From contig JAXGMN010000051.1 in the NCBI GenBank assembly GCA_040768665.1, forward strand, positions 25,654 to 89,653: DNA of 64,000 bases, in the 5' to 3' direction. The notes beneath the pieces are model-generated. The model did no database searches and was not told the origin of the DNA. It was given only the letters and a program-made list of their open reading frames with translations. The position numbers and the translations under genes were made by a program. Source of the DNA: JABWBD01 sp040768665 (GTDB lineage Bacteria > Planctomycetota > Planctomycetia > Pirellulales > Thermoguttaceae). Of the stretch, positions 33,787-42,481 are shown in pieces (the first letter of the stretch is position 1; every line of letters begins with the position of its first letter).

Positions 33787-34530
33787 ATGCCCGTTCACGA
33801 TTGGACTCGGGTGGATGCCGGTACCTTTCATGACTTCCATAGCGGATGGATCATTCACTTGAGAGAGACACTCAACGGCGGGCTCCTGCCGCCAGACTAC
33901 TATGCGATGGCAGAGCAGCATGGAGGGCCTTTCATCCTCGACGTCCTGACGCTGCAGGCACCGCCTGCCCCGCCGCCTACCGCCGCACAAGGCGGATTGG
34001 CCGTGGAGGAGGCTCCCCCTCGAGTTCGCCGCAAGCTCTTGCTTTCCGCCGGGGCTCGCGGCACACGGCGAACGTTGACGATTCGCCATGTCAGCGGACA
34101 TCGCATCATCGCACTGGTGGAGATCGTCTCTCCGGCCAACAAGGACCGGCCAAGGCACGTTGCGGAACTCGCCGCCAAGATCGAGACCGCGCTGCTGGAA
34201 GACATCCACGTTCTGTTGGTGGATCTGATTCCGCCGGGGCTTCATGATCCTCAGGGGATTCACGGGGCGATCTGGGAACGGTTCGACAACGATTCCTATC
34301 CTCTCCCGCCCGACGAACCGCTGACACTGGCATCCTACGTAGCCGACCGCCGCCCCGAAGCCTACCTGGAGCATCTCGCCATCGGTTTTCCCTTGGCTGA
34401 AATGCCACTTTTTCTGGATCCGGAGCACTACGTCAACATTCCCCTCGAACCGACCTACCTGGCGGCATATCGCGGTATGCCCGCCTATTGGCGCGACGTC
34501 ATTGAAGGCAATCGGCCGCGGAACGCCTGA
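33787..34530 (+). CDS. DUF4058 family protein
   Basis: 247 residues. MPVHDWTRVDAGTFHDFHSGWI, read in pieces, is the hallmark start of the DUF4058 family found in planctomycetes and cyanobacteria, followed by LNGGLLPPDYYAMAEQ and the middle block RTLTIRHVSGHRIIALVEIVSPANK with the E-x-x-S-P-x-N-K signature also seen in PD-(D/E)XK-like folds. Its resemblance to the Uma2/DUF4058 nuclease-like folds suggests a restriction-endonuclease-like core, but no activity is known. The start is set by a GGAGGA upstream at 33775 and by the strong N-terminal match. Confidence 0.9.
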   Translation: MPVHDWTRVDAGTFHDFHSGWIIHLRETLNGGLLPPDYYAMAEQHGGPFILDVLTLQAPPAPPPTAAQGGLAVEEAPPRVRRKLLLSAGARGTRRTLTIRHVSGHRIIALVEIVSPANKDRPRHVAELAAKIETALLEDIHVLLVDLIPPGLHDPQGIHGAIWERFDNDSYPLPPDEPLTLASYVADRRPEAYLEHLAIGFPLAEMPLFLDPEHYVNIPLEPTYLAAYRGMPAYWRDVIEGNRPRNA

Positions 34531-34671
34531 CGACAACTGCTGGGCAATCGGGACAGCCGCGAGTAAGGTCCCCTGGGGGCTTTCTCCGATTGCCTCTATA
34601 ATGCGTCCTGATAGCCGCCAGACCGAGACGCTCGTCCGCTCGAACATGCGCGGCAGCCAGGAGACCTCGCC

Positions 34672-35724
34672 GTGCCGACCTTCTGTGTTCCCCTTTCTTC
34701 GTCGCCGAGGATCGTGATCGTTCGCCTGAGTTCGATCGGCGACGTCATCCACGGCCTGCCGGTCCTTTGTGCTCTCCGCCAGCATCTCCCGTCGGCTGTC
34801 CTGGCCTGGGTGATCGAAGACCGTGCCTCAGCTCTCCTGAAGGGGCATTCTGCCCTGGATGAACTGATCGAGGTGCCCCGCGGATGGCTCAAATCGCCTA
34901 AGACGGTTCTGGGCCTTCGCCGGCGTCTGCGTTGCTTCCGCCCGGACGTGTCGATCGACTTGCAGGGTCTGACGAAGAGTGCAGTTGCCGCGCGCCTTTC
35001 GGGCGCCCGGCTGCGAATCGGGTTTGGAGATGAGAAGGGCCGGGAGGTGAGCTGGCTGCTGAACAACTGGCTGATGCGGACGAGTTCGCCGCACATGGTC
35101 GACGCCAATCTCGAATTGCTTCGGCCGCTAGGGATCGAGTTGCCGGAGGTGCGGTTTGACACTCCCCAGTCGCAGGCCGACCGGGAGGCTGCCCAGCGGA
35201 TTGTTCAGGAACTCGGGTTGGGATCCCGGTTCGCCGTGATCAATCCGGGGGCTAGTTGGCCGTCGAAACTCTGGCCTACGGATCGGTATGCAGCCGTGGC
35301 GCAGCATCTGGGAACCTCGCACCAATTGCCCACTTTGGTGGTCTGGAGCGGCGAGCGGGAGTGCGCTTTGGCGGATGAAATCGTTGCCGGATCGACTGGA
35401 AAGGCGATGCGTGCGCCCGGCACAAGCCTTACTGAGCTGGCCGCGCTGGTCCGCCAAGCGGTCCTGTTCATCGGATCCGACACCGGTCCGCTCCATATTG
35501 CAGCCGCGGTCGGGACGCCCTGCATCGGCCTCTACGGCCCGATGCCTGCCGAGCGAAACGGTCCCTACGGGTCGGCAAATATCGCCATTCAGCGAATGCG
35601 GTTTGAAGGAACCAGCCGCCAACGCCGCACCGCCCCGAGAGCCCTGATGGAAGCGATCGTGGTCGAGGATGTATGCAAAGCTTGTGACGAGATCCTGCAG
35701 CGGCCTCAAATGGATGCCGCATGA
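34672..35724 (+). CDS. Glycosyltransferase family 9 (heptosyltransferase-like)
   Basis: 350 residues from a GTG at 34672. GT-B fold: the N-terminal RIVIVRLSSIGDVIHGLPVLCALRQ block (in parts, about 13-36) and C-terminal INPGASWPSKLWP and FIGSDTGPLHIAAAVGTPCIGLYGP (in parts) are characteristic of ADP-heptose:LPS heptosyltransferases (WaaC/WaaF). The SDTGPLHIA motif binds the ADP-sugar. Expected to transfer heptose or a related sugar to lipopolysaccharide core at the inner membrane. Whether this organism's LPS contains heptose is not shown by the window. Confidence 0.93.
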   Translation: MPTFCVPLSSSPRIVIVRLSSIGDVIHGLPVLCALRQHLPSAVLAWVIEDRASALLKGHSALDELIEVPRGWLKSPKTVLGLRRRLRCFRPDVSIDLQGLTKSAVAARLSGARLRIGFGDEKGREVSWLLNNWLMRTSSPHMVDANLELLRPLGIELPEVRFDTPQSQADREAAQRIVQELGLGSRFAVINPGASWPSKLWPTDRYAAVAQHLGTSHQLPTLVVWSGERECALADEIVAGSTGKAMRAPGTSLTELAALVRQAVLFIGSDTGPLHIAAAVGTPCIGLYGPMPAERNGPYGSANIAIQRMRFEGTSRQRRTAPRALMEAIVVEDVCKACDEILQRPQMDAA

Positions 35725-35728
35725 CATC

Positions 35729-35756
35729 AGCACGGCTGCTCGGAAGCAGCCGGGCT
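35729..35756. repeat. Degenerate AGCAGCCCGG palindrome
   Basis: CAGCACGGCTGCTCGG and AAGCAGCCGGGCT form an imperfect dyad of the family at 12901 and 21162. It lies 5 bp past the glycosyltransferase stop. Half copies are also at about 33625 and 37890. Confidence 0.5.
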
Positions 35757-35936
35757 GGTAGGGGCCGCTTGGAAGATCCTGGAGCGGGGCGAAACCGAAG
35801 CCGCTTGCTGGGCGATTTTCGTCGCGTCCGCGGGGTCGTCGTACATTTGCAGGGCGCCTGCCCAGACGCTATCATCGCTATTGACATTGACTTCCAGCAC
35901 CTCGTTTCATGACTCGCCAACAAAGAGGGGACTGCC

Positions 35937-37241
35937 ATGGGGAAGAGACTTCATCGCCGCGAATTCATCCGTTGCGGAACTGCCGCCGGGCTGACTGCCG
36001 GCCTGGTCGGCGGTGTTCTGGCCAGCCCCTCTTCGTCGAAGCCGGTTCGGCTGGGTGTGGTCGGAGTGGGCAGCCGCGGGACCCACCTGCTGCGGCTGGC
36101 GCTTGCGGCCGGCGTCGAGGTGCCCGCGCTGTGCGACATCGAAGAAGCGCACCTCGCGCGGGCGGTGGAAATGGTTGCCGAGGTTCGCGGCGGCAAGAAG
36201 CCGGAGGGCTACGGGCGGGGTCCGAAAGACTACCAACGGATGGTCGAGCGCGAAGACCTCGACGCCGTCCTGATCGGCACCGGAATGCAGATCCATGCGC
36301 CGATTGCCGTGGCCGCGATGCGAGCCGGAAAGCACGTGCTCAGCGAGGTCGCTGCTGCGATGACGCTGGACGACTGCTGGCAGTTGGTCGAGGCGACGGA
36401 AGAGACCGGCAAGATCTACATGATGGCCGAAAACTGCTGCTACTGGGAGCACCTGCTGGCCGTCCAGGAGATGGTCCGCCAGGGGCTTTTTGGAGACCTT
36501 ACCTACGCGGAGTGCGGCTACGTCCACGATTGCCGGCACCTGATGCTCAAACCCGACGGAGCGCTCACCTGGCGGGGCGAGATGATCCGCGACAGCGCGG
36601 GCGACAACTACCCGACGCACAATCTGGGCCCCGTCGCGCGCTGGTTCGGTATCAACCGCGGCGACCGCTTCGTCTCGCTCGTCAGCCGTTCGACAGGGCA
36701 GAAGTCGTGGCAGGATTTCCTTGCCCAGAAGCTCCCGGCCGACCATCCGACGCGCAAGCTCCCCTATCAGGGGTCCGATTCCGTATCGACCTTGATCCGA
36801 ACCGCCAAAGGGGCCCTGATCGACGTCCGCTACGACATCATCTCGCCCCGGCCCGCCTGGGGACCCTACCATGCGCTGCAAGGAACGAAAGGGAGCTTCG
36901 AGTCACGTGTGGAGAAGCAGGTCTGGCTAGCCGACCGATCCAAGCCGAACCAGTGGCAGCCGCTGGCCGACTACGGCGCCGAGTTCGAGCCGCCCGAGTG
37001 GAAACAATTCCGCGAGCAGGCGAAGACCAGCGGCCACGGAGGCGCCGATTTCTTCGTGATCCACGAGTTTCTCGAGGCGGTCCGTCGTGGCGGCCCTTCA
37101 CCGGTCGACGTGTACGACGCGGTCGCCTGGAGTTCGATCATTCCGTTGTCGGCCAAGTCCATCACGGAAGGGGGCAAGGAGCAGGAAGTGCCCGATTTCA
37201 CGCGAGGGAAGTGGCAGTCGCAAACAAGGAGCGTTGCTTGA
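35937..37241 (+). CDS. Tat-exported Gfo/Idh/MocA family oxidoreductase
   Basis: 434 residues. HRREFIRCGTAAGLTAGLVGG is a twin-arginine signal (Arg6-Arg7 in LHRREF). The mature part has LGVVGVGSRGTHLLRLAL (NAD(P) site), the VLSEVAAAM equivalent of the EKP motif, in which Lys-Pro is missing, and the C-terminal NYPTHNLGPVARWFGI with the catalytic His position. Secreted members of this family are strongly expanded in planctomycetes and act on sugars or glycans in the periplasm. Its stop overlaps the TTG start of ruvA, so translation may be coupled. Confidence 0.92.
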   Translation: MGKRLHRREFIRCGTAAGLTAGLVGGVLASPSSSKPVRLGVVGVGSRGTHLLRLALAAGVEVPALCDIEEAHLARAVEMVAEVRGGKKPEGYGRGPKDYQRMVEREDLDAVLIGTGMQIHAPIAVAAMRAGKHVLSEVAAAMTLDDCWQLVEATEETGKIYMMAENCCYWEHLLAVQEMVRQGLFGDLTYAECGYVHDCRHLMLKPDGALTWRGEMIRDSAGDNYPTHNLGPVARWFGINRGDRFVSLVSRSTGQKSWQDFLAQKLPADHPTRKLPYQGSDSVSTLIRTAKGALIDVRYDIISPRPAWGPYHALQGTKGSFESRVEKQVWLADRSKPNQWQPLADYGAEFEPPEWKQFREQAKTSGHGGADFFVIHEFLEAVRRGGPSPVDVYDAVAWSSIIPLSAKSITEGGKEQEVPDFTRGKWQSQTRSVA

Positions 37242-37861
37242 TTACCAAGATTTCGGGCCAGTTGGTGTCCCTTTCCGAGGACGTTTTGACTCTGCGAGTC
37301 AATGCCTTCGAGTACGAAGTGCTCATCCCGGAGTTCACACGACGGCAACTCCAACACGAGATGAATCATCAGGTCAGCCTGCACACGATCGAGTACCTGG
37401 AAGGCAATCCGATGCAGGGCCGTCTCACGCCTCGGTTAGTTGGATTTCTGACCGAGGCAGAACGGGAGTTTTTTGAATTGTTTTGTTCGGTCGACGGGGT
37501 CGGAGTGAAAAAGGCGCTGCGGGCGATGGTCCGGCCGGTCAAGGAAGTGGCCACTGCCATCGAGGAACAGGACGCGAAGTTTCTGTCGAGCTTGCCGGGT
37601 GTGGGCCCGGCCACGGCAGAGCGAATCATCGCGAAGTTGCGACGGAAGGTGCCCAAGTTCGCTCTGATCGTGGTCCGCGAAGAGGCATATCAGGCCGAGG
37701 TCCAGCCGGACGTGGTCTCGGAGACGTTCGAGGTTCTCCGCAGCCTGGGGCATGCCGAGAGCGACGCCCGGAAGCTGCTCGATACTGCGTTGGCCACCAA
37801 GAAGAAGTTTGCCGACGTACAGAGCCTCCTGCAGGCGGTTTATCAGCACAGCCAGAAATAG
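37238..37861 (+). CDS. ruvA: Holliday junction branch migration protein RuvA
   Basis: 207 residues from a TTG at 37238 with AAGGAG 6 nt upstream and overlapping the preceding TGA (TTGA). The N-terminal OB-fold domain starts MITKISGQLVSLSEDVLTL; two helix-hairpin-helix motifs follow, CSVDGVGVKKAL (83-94) and LPGVGPATAERI (119-130), then a linker and the C-terminal helical domain III (about 155-207) that contacts RuvB. RuvA tetramers bind Holliday junctions and load RuvB. ruvB lies about 2.4 kb downstream with two zinc-ribbon genes between; ruvC is not in the window. Confidence 0.95.
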   Translation: MITKISGQLVSLSEDVLTLRVNAFEYEVLIPEFTRRQLQHEMNHQVSLHTIEYLEGNPMQGRLTPRLVGFLTEAEREFFELFCSVDGVGVKKALRAMVRPVKEVATAIEEQDAKFLSSLPGVGPATAERIIAKLRRKVPKFALIVVREEAYQAEVQPDVVSETFEVLRSLGHAESDARKLLDTALATKKKFADVQSLLQAVYQHSQK

Positions 37862-37986
37862 CGGAGTCGCGGTCAGGCTGCACTCCGCAAGCACGCCCGG
37901 CTGCTGCGGTCGGGTCCGATGCCGGCGTCGTGACCGGCCGGTCGAGATCAGCCAGGCCCCTCAAACGATTCCTCCCCACGCTGAAT

Positions 37987-39060
37987 ATGCCAGAACTCAC
38001 GCACTACGAGCCGACTGTCGCAGACGACGCCCCAGTGGTTCACTCCTACGGCTGCCCGCATTGCGGCGCGCCGGTGGAGCCGCTGGACCGATTCTGCAAT
38101 GCATGCGGCTCGGAGCAGGCGGCCGTCGCAATTCCGGTCGCCACGGCCGAACCGCAGCGGCATTTTCGTTGCGAGAATTGCGGGGCGGCGGTCGCCGTCG
38201 ATCTCGATCAGCGGAGTTATGTCTGTGCATTTTGCGACTCGACATACGTCGTCGAGTTGTCGCCGGAACAGACGGGCAGGGACTCGCCCGAATTCGTCAT
38301 CGGTTTCGCCGTGACGCCCGAGCAGGCCATGGAGAAATTCCGCACCTGGCTTCGGCAAAACGCCTGGTTCCGTCCGTCGGACCTGCGCACGGCGCAGATC
38401 GAGGAGAAACTCAAGGGTGTCTATCTTCCTTTCTGGTCGTTCTCGATGCTGGCCGAAAGCCGCTGGGCGGTGTCGATCGGCGAATACTGGTATCGCACGG
38501 AAACCTACACGACCCGAGAGAACGGAAAGACGGTTACCAAGACCAGGACCGTCCGCGAGACCGAGTGGTGGCCGCTGGCCGGCCATCATCACTTCTACTA
38601 CAGCGGATACATGGTCTCCGGCAGCCAAGGTCTTAGCCAGTCGGACGCCGACCGTATCAAGCCCTTCCACTTGGCGGCGTTGCGGCGGTACGAACCGTAC
38701 TTCCTGGCCGGCTGGCTCTGCGAGGAATACTCGGTCGAGCGCAACCAGGCGGCCGACGTCTGCCAGGCGGAGTTCTCTCGTCGCGAGCACACGGCGATTG
38801 CGGCATTCTTGCCGGGCGACACGTATTCCGACCTCCACGTTCAGACGCAGTTCAGCCGGATCAACTCCGATTTGATCCTCTTGCCGATCTACCTTCTGAG
38901 CTACCGATACCAGGACAGACTCTACCGGTTCCTGGTTAATGGCCAGACCGGCAAGCTGGTCGGCGACAAGCCGGTATCCTGGCGAAAGATCACGGCGGCG
39001 GTCGTTGGCCCCGTGGTGTTGGTATTGCTTATGGTGTGGTTATTTTGGCTCTTTCAATAG
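37987..39060 (+). CDS. Double zinc-ribbon membrane protein, paralogue 1
   Basis: 357 residues from ATG 37987. Two zinc ribbons open the protein: C23-x2-C26...C37-x2-C40 and C62-x2-C65...C80-x2-C83. A middle domain of about 220 residues is rich in aromatic strands (VYLPFWSFSMLAESRW, WWPLAGHHHFYYSGY) and ends with LLPIYLLSYRYQDRLYRFLVNGQTGKLVG, a motif shared with many zinc-ribbon proteins that are sometimes misnamed primosomal protein N'. One C-terminal membrane helix (about 335-355) anchors it. No enzyme signature. The next gene is a paralogue, and both lie between ruvA and ruvB. Confidence 0.85.
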   Translation: MPELTHYEPTVADDAPVVHSYGCPHCGAPVEPLDRFCNACGSEQAAVAIPVATAEPQRHFRCENCGAAVAVDLDQRSYVCAFCDSTYVVELSPEQTGRDSPEFVIGFAVTPEQAMEKFRTWLRQNAWFRPSDLRTAQIEEKLKGVYLPFWSFSMLAESRWAVSIGEYWYRTETYTTRENGKTVTKTRTVRETEWWPLAGHHHFYYSGYMVSGSQGLSQSDADRIKPFHLAALRRYEPYFLAGWLCEEYSVERNQAADVCQAEFSRREHTAIAAFLPGDTYSDLHVQTQFSRINSDLILLPIYLLSYRYQDRLYRFLVNGQTGKLVGDKPVSWRKITAAVVGPVVLVLLMVWLFWLFQ

Positions 39061-39079
39061 CTTTCGGCTGTGGTGGGCG

Positions 39080-40087
39080 ATGGCGGATATTCTGAGTCGA
39101 TGCGAGGTCTGTCGAAGTCTACTCGACGAGGAAGATCTCTTCTGCTCGAACTGCGGCACGGAGGCACCTCGCAACCAGCCCAATTTGCCGCATTTTCGGG
39201 GGTACGGCTCGGAGCCGGTCCCATTTGTTCCCAAGCTCGTCGCGAAGAGCAATTTTCAATGCACCGGTTGCGGTGCCTCGATGAGTTACGACGCCGGTGC
39301 CGCGGCTCTGCGGTGTCCGTTCTGCGGTTCGGTCGACATGGTTTCCCGGCCGGACATGACAACGTTGTCTCCGAACCGCGTCGTTCCGTTCCGCGTCGAC
39401 CGGCAAGAGGCCGACGGAGCGATGCGGCAGTGGCTCGGCCGCGGATTCTGGCGCCCCGGCGATCTGGCGAGCGAAGCGGCCCTGGTGGAAATGACCCCGG
39501 TCTACGTTCCCTACTGGGTCTTCCACGCCCATACCCATACCTACTGGACCGCGGATAGCAGCCAGACCCCGGCCGGTGCACGGGCCGACTGGTACCCGAT
39601 GGCGGGCGAGCATCGGGGGCACTGCGCAGGCCTCTTGATCGGCGCCAGCGGGGCGTTGACGGCATGCGAGACCGCCGAAATCTGCCCGTTCGACCTCGGC
39701 GAGGGAGTGAGCCCGCAGGAGGTCGACCTCGACAACGTGACCGTCGAACAGTTCTCCATGCCGCGAAAGTACGCGCGGCCGCTGGCCCGCCAAGGGCTCG
39801 AGCAGTCGGAATTGCAGGCGATTGCCAACTCCTCGGTTCCGGGCCGAGCAAGGAATGTCCATGTGAATGTGCGCGTCGAGGCCATGGAGAGCGAACCCGT
39901 CCTGCTGCCTATCTGGATCATGGCTTACCGCTACCGCGACCAGGTGTTTCGCTTCCTGGTCAACGGCCAGACCGGCCGGGCGAGCGGGCAAGCACCGACC
40001 TCGTGGACCAAGGTAGCCGCGGCCATAGCCATTACGGCAGTGGGGCTCGTGGTGCTTTGGCTGGCATTGATAATGCTCGCCGACTAA
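39080..40087 (+). CDS. Double zinc-ribbon membrane protein, paralogue 2
   Basis: 335 residues from ATG 39080, 19 bp after paralogue 1. Same architecture: zinc ribbons C8-x2-C11...C22-x2-C25 and C61-x2-C64...C79-x2-C82, a middle domain (VYVPYWVFHAHTHTYW, WYPMAGEH), the shared LLPIWIMAYRYRDQVFRFLVNGQTG block and a C-terminal hydrophobic helix (about 312-333). Spacing within the second ribbon (x14 between pairs) is identical to paralogue 1, so the two arose by tandem duplication. The frame is open upstream but that part overlaps paralogue 1. Function unknown. Confidence 0.85.
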   Translation: MADILSRCEVCRSLLDEEDLFCSNCGTEAPRNQPNLPHFRGYGSEPVPFVPKLVAKSNFQCTGCGASMSYDAGAAALRCPFCGSVDMVSRPDMTTLSPNRVVPFRVDRQEADGAMRQWLGRGFWRPGDLASEAALVEMTPVYVPYWVFHAHTHTYWTADSSQTPAGARADWYPMAGEHRGHCAGLLIGASGALTACETAEICPFDLGEGVSPQEVDLDNVTVEQFSMPRKYARPLARQGLEQSELQAIANSSVPGRARNVHVNVRVEAMESEPVLLPIWIMAYRYRDQVFRFLVNGQTGRASGQAPTSWTKVAAAIAITAVGLVVLWLALIMLAD

Positions 40088-40183
40088 ATGCCCAGACGCC
40101 CAGACGCCCGGATCCGCCCTTCTGTTGGTGCCCTTTCGGCGGTATATTGACTGGTGGCGGACGCCTGGGAGCGGTTGCGAGTG

Positions 40184-40289
40184 GTTCTTTGTTCTTCGTT
40201 CCTCGTTCTTCGTTCCCCAAGCGCGAAACCCCAAGCACGAAGAACAAAGAACTAAGCACGAAGAACCAAGCACGAAGAACGAAGAACGC
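40184..40289. repeat. GTTCTTCG / CGAAGAAC repeat cluster ahead of ruvB
   Basis: The left half repeats GTTCTTTGTTCTTCGTTCC and the right half repeats AAGCACGAAGAAC three times with variants, so the halves can pair into a long hairpin. It ends 16 bp before the ruvB ATG and replaces any recognisable leader; no ribosome site is seen. Confidence 0.8.
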
Positions 40290-40305
40290 TTCCTGCTGTC
40301 CCTTT

Positions 40306-41337
40306 ATGGCCCGCGAACGAATCCTGCAATCCCCACCGGAACCCCCGGACGACGACCGCGATCTTCGCCCGCAAAGAATGCGGGACATGGTCGGTCAGCG
40401 AGAGGTGTATGAACGGCTGGAAATTGCCATCACCTCGGCCGTGAAACGTGGCGAGGCGCTGGGGCACATTCTGTTTGACGGGCCGCCCGGATTGGGTAAG
40501 ACGACGTTTGCCACCTGCATTCCCCGCGACCTGGGGTCCTCGTGTCAGATTGCCAGCGGTGCAACCCTTAAGGCACCAAAAGACCTGATTCCTTACCTGA
40601 CCAATGCAGAGGAGCGGTCGATCCTGTTCATTGATGAGATCCACCGCATGCAGAAAGCGGTCGAGGAGTTCCTTTACCCGGCGATGGAGGATTTTCGCAT
40701 CGACTTGACCCTTGGCGACGGGGTCAACGCGCGAACCATCAACATGCCACTCAAGCCGTTTACGCTAATCGGGGCCACCACACGGACGGGTCTACTTTCC
40801 GCCCCACTCCGCGATCGCTTCCAGATGCAGCAGCATCTGGACTTTTACACGGTGGACGAATTGGCGGAGATCGTTAGCCGCAATGCCCGGAAGCTTCAGG
40901 TGGGCACCACCGACGAGGCGTCGACCGAGATCGCCGGCCGGAGCCGCGGGACGCCCCGATTGGCGAATAATCGCCTCCGTTGGGTCCGTGATTATGCGAT
41001 CAGCAAAGCGGATGGGGCCATCACGCTGCCTGTGGCGCGCGACGCACTGGACATGCTCGGTGTCGACCAACTCGGTTTGGACCCGCAAGACCGCAAGTAC
41101 ATGACGACTATAGCTCGTGTCTTCGGCGGGGGTCCCGTGGGCGTTGAGGCGGTCGCGCACACGATGAATGTCGCGCCCGACACACTGGTCGACGAGGTGG
41201 AGCCGTTCCTGCTCCGCTCGGAACTGGTGATCCGCACTCCCCGTGGCCGAAAGCTGACGCCCAAAGGTTTCGAGCACCTTGGTCTCACTGCTCCGGACGG
41301 CGGCCCCAACTCCGATCAGGGGGTGCTATTCGGCTAG
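40306..41337 (+). CDS. ruvB: Holliday junction branch migration helicase RuvB
   Basis: 343 residues, standard length. AAA+ ATPase with Walker A GPPGLGKTT (59-67), Walker B ILFIDEIHR (106-113), sensor-1 region LIGATTRTGLLSAPLRDRF with the arginine finger, and the C-terminal winged-helix domain (about 255-330) containing VEPFLLRSELVIRTPRGRK. Forms hexameric rings that drive branch migration with RuvA. The start MARERI is chosen because the longer frame upstream lies in the repeat cluster and in the paralogue gene. No ribosome binding site is visible. Confidence 0.96.
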   Translation: MARERILQSPPEPPDDDRDLRPQRMRDMVGQREVYERLEIAITSAVKRGEALGHILFDGPPGLGKTTFATCIPRDLGSSCQIASGATLKAPKDLIPYLTNAEERSILFIDEIHRMQKAVEEFLYPAMEDFRIDLTLGDGVNARTINMPLKPFTLIGATTRTGLLSAPLRDRFQMQQHLDFYTVDELAEIVSRNARKLQVGTTDEASTEIAGRSRGTPRLANNRLRWVRDYAISKADGAITLPVARDALDMLGVDQLGLDPQDRKYMTTIARVFGGGPVGVEAVAHTMNVAPDTLVDEVEPFLLRSELVIRTPRGRKLTPKGFEHLGLTAPDGGPNSDQGVLFG

Positions 41338-41509
41338 ATGAGCTGCAGCCGGGTGGTATTCCTGGGAAACCGACAATATCGAGAATTCTCGCTTTTCTCC
41401 CTTTTCGGGGGTATTGCATGGGGAGGTGTATCGATTAGGATGATGCCTAGCGCGTCTCGTCTATCGCAGCGTTCGCTGCTTGTCAGGAAAAAACAAGAGG
41501 AGTAAAGGA

Positions 41510-41887
41510 ATGCTAGCAATCGCTCCCGGCTGGGAATTGAGTGTGGAGCGAGGACCGGGCTGCCTACTGGTGAAACTCGGCGATCCGGAGCACGACGTCG
41601 CGGGCGCCCCGCCTTTGGCCGACGTACTCCGGTCGCTCATGGAGCAGTACCTCGTCTCCCGCCTCGTGCTTGACCTCAGTGAGGTGAAGTACTTCGACCG
41701 CCACCTGCTCGCACATCTTGTACGGCTGAACCGGCGTGTGCATGACCACGGCGGTCTGGTGCGTCTAACCGGCCTCTCCAAAGCCAACCAGGCGCTCGTG
41801 CGAATCCACGGGCTGACCGGTCATCTTCCGGTCTACGACGATGTTGAAGACGCGGTGATGGGCGCCTACCCGGGCAAACCCCGGTGA
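41510..41887 (+). CDS. STAS domain protein (anti-anti-sigma factor type)
   Basis: 125 residues from ATG 41510, with GAGGAG 9 nt upstream. The fold of anti-sigma-factor antagonists is seen: LLVKLGDPEHD, SRLVLDLSEVKYFDRHLLAHLVRL (in parts) and VRLTGLSKANQALVRIHGL. In SpoIIAA-like proteins a Ser in the D-x-S-x-x-x-S loop is phosphorylated; here the matching loop reads KYFDRHLLAH and lacks the serine, so partner switching by phosphorylation may not apply. No kinase or anti-sigma gene adjoins it. Confidence 0.85.
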   Translation: MLAIAPGWELSVERGPGCLLVKLGDPEHDVAGAPPLADVLRSLMEQYLVSRLVLDLSEVKYFDRHLLAHLVRLNRRVHDHGGLVRLTGLSKANQALVRIHGLTGHLPVYDDVEDAVMGAYPGKPR

Positions 41888-41892
41888 TACGT

Positions 41893-42114
41893 TCAGACAG
41901 CCAGTACTTCCAATTCGTTCTGGATCTCGTCGATCCCGTCCACGTGACGCAAGGCCTCTTGGGCCATTTGCTTCTGAAAGTATGATTGGACCACGCCGCG
42001 TAGCGTGACGCGTCCGGATTCCGCTTCAAAGCGGAGCGACCGACCGGAGAGATACGGATTGCGTACCAGCGCGGAGTGCACCATGTCGTCCAGGGGGAGT
42101 TGGCAGTGAGGCAT
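41893..42114 (-). CDS. Small BON-domain protein
   Basis: 73 residues from ATG 42114. DDMVHSALVRNPYLSGRSLRF, then ESGRVTLRGVVQSYFQKQMAQEALRHV and GIDEIQNELEV, both read in pieces, give one complete BON domain (helix, two strands, helix, strand), found in osmotically induced and phospholipid-binding proteins. No signal peptide, so it may be cytoplasmic or the true start may lie upstream: the frame is open for 294 more bases but that part crosses REP repeats and reads poorly. It converges with the STAS gene, 5 bp apart. Confidence 0.75.
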   Translation of the reverse strand: MPHCQLPLDDMVHSALVRNPYLSGRSLRFEAESGRVTLRGVVQSYFQKQMAQEALRHVDGIDEIQNELEVLAV

Positions 42115-42481
42115 GAGTGGTACCGTCGATTTGATCAGCAACCTACTGTGCGACGGAAGGCGTCGTCGCAGTGTTGCGCGGAGGGGGGAGTTGCCTTCTA
42201 ACCCCCAAATCGTCAACGGGCCCGGCAGGAGATAAGCGATATCTATCAGGCGGAATGCGGAATTCTGGCCGGCGGTTGGCTTTTTGTCGAGAGTAGCGAT
42301 TACAGCGACGCAGGGCGTGGCTCCAATCTCGACATTGGCAGGTGACAGAAGGCAGGTCCCGCTTGCCGAGAGGGATCTGGACGCCGAACTGGCTTTCCGT
42401 CGCCCCACTCGCTGGAAACCTGGTTAACCGCTTCAGGTCCCGCTCGGCAAGCGGGACCTACTACCGTGCCCGAACGTGTGG
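42115..42481. other. Repeat-bearing spacer between BON and M48 genes
   Basis: 367 bp. Contains the BIME-like REP pair at 42354-42459. The remainder shows no gene; a minus-strand frame joins the BON gene but looks non-coding. Confidence 0.55.
42354..42459. repeat. BIME-like pair of REP palindromes, second locus
   Basis: Unit 1 (42354-42378) has arms AGGTCCCGCT / AGAGGGATCT with loop TGCCG, slightly worn; unit 2 (42435-42459) is a perfect AGGTCCCGCT / AGCGGGACCT with loop CGGCA. As at 18855-18942 the units face opposite ways, here 56 bp apart. Confidence 0.8.
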
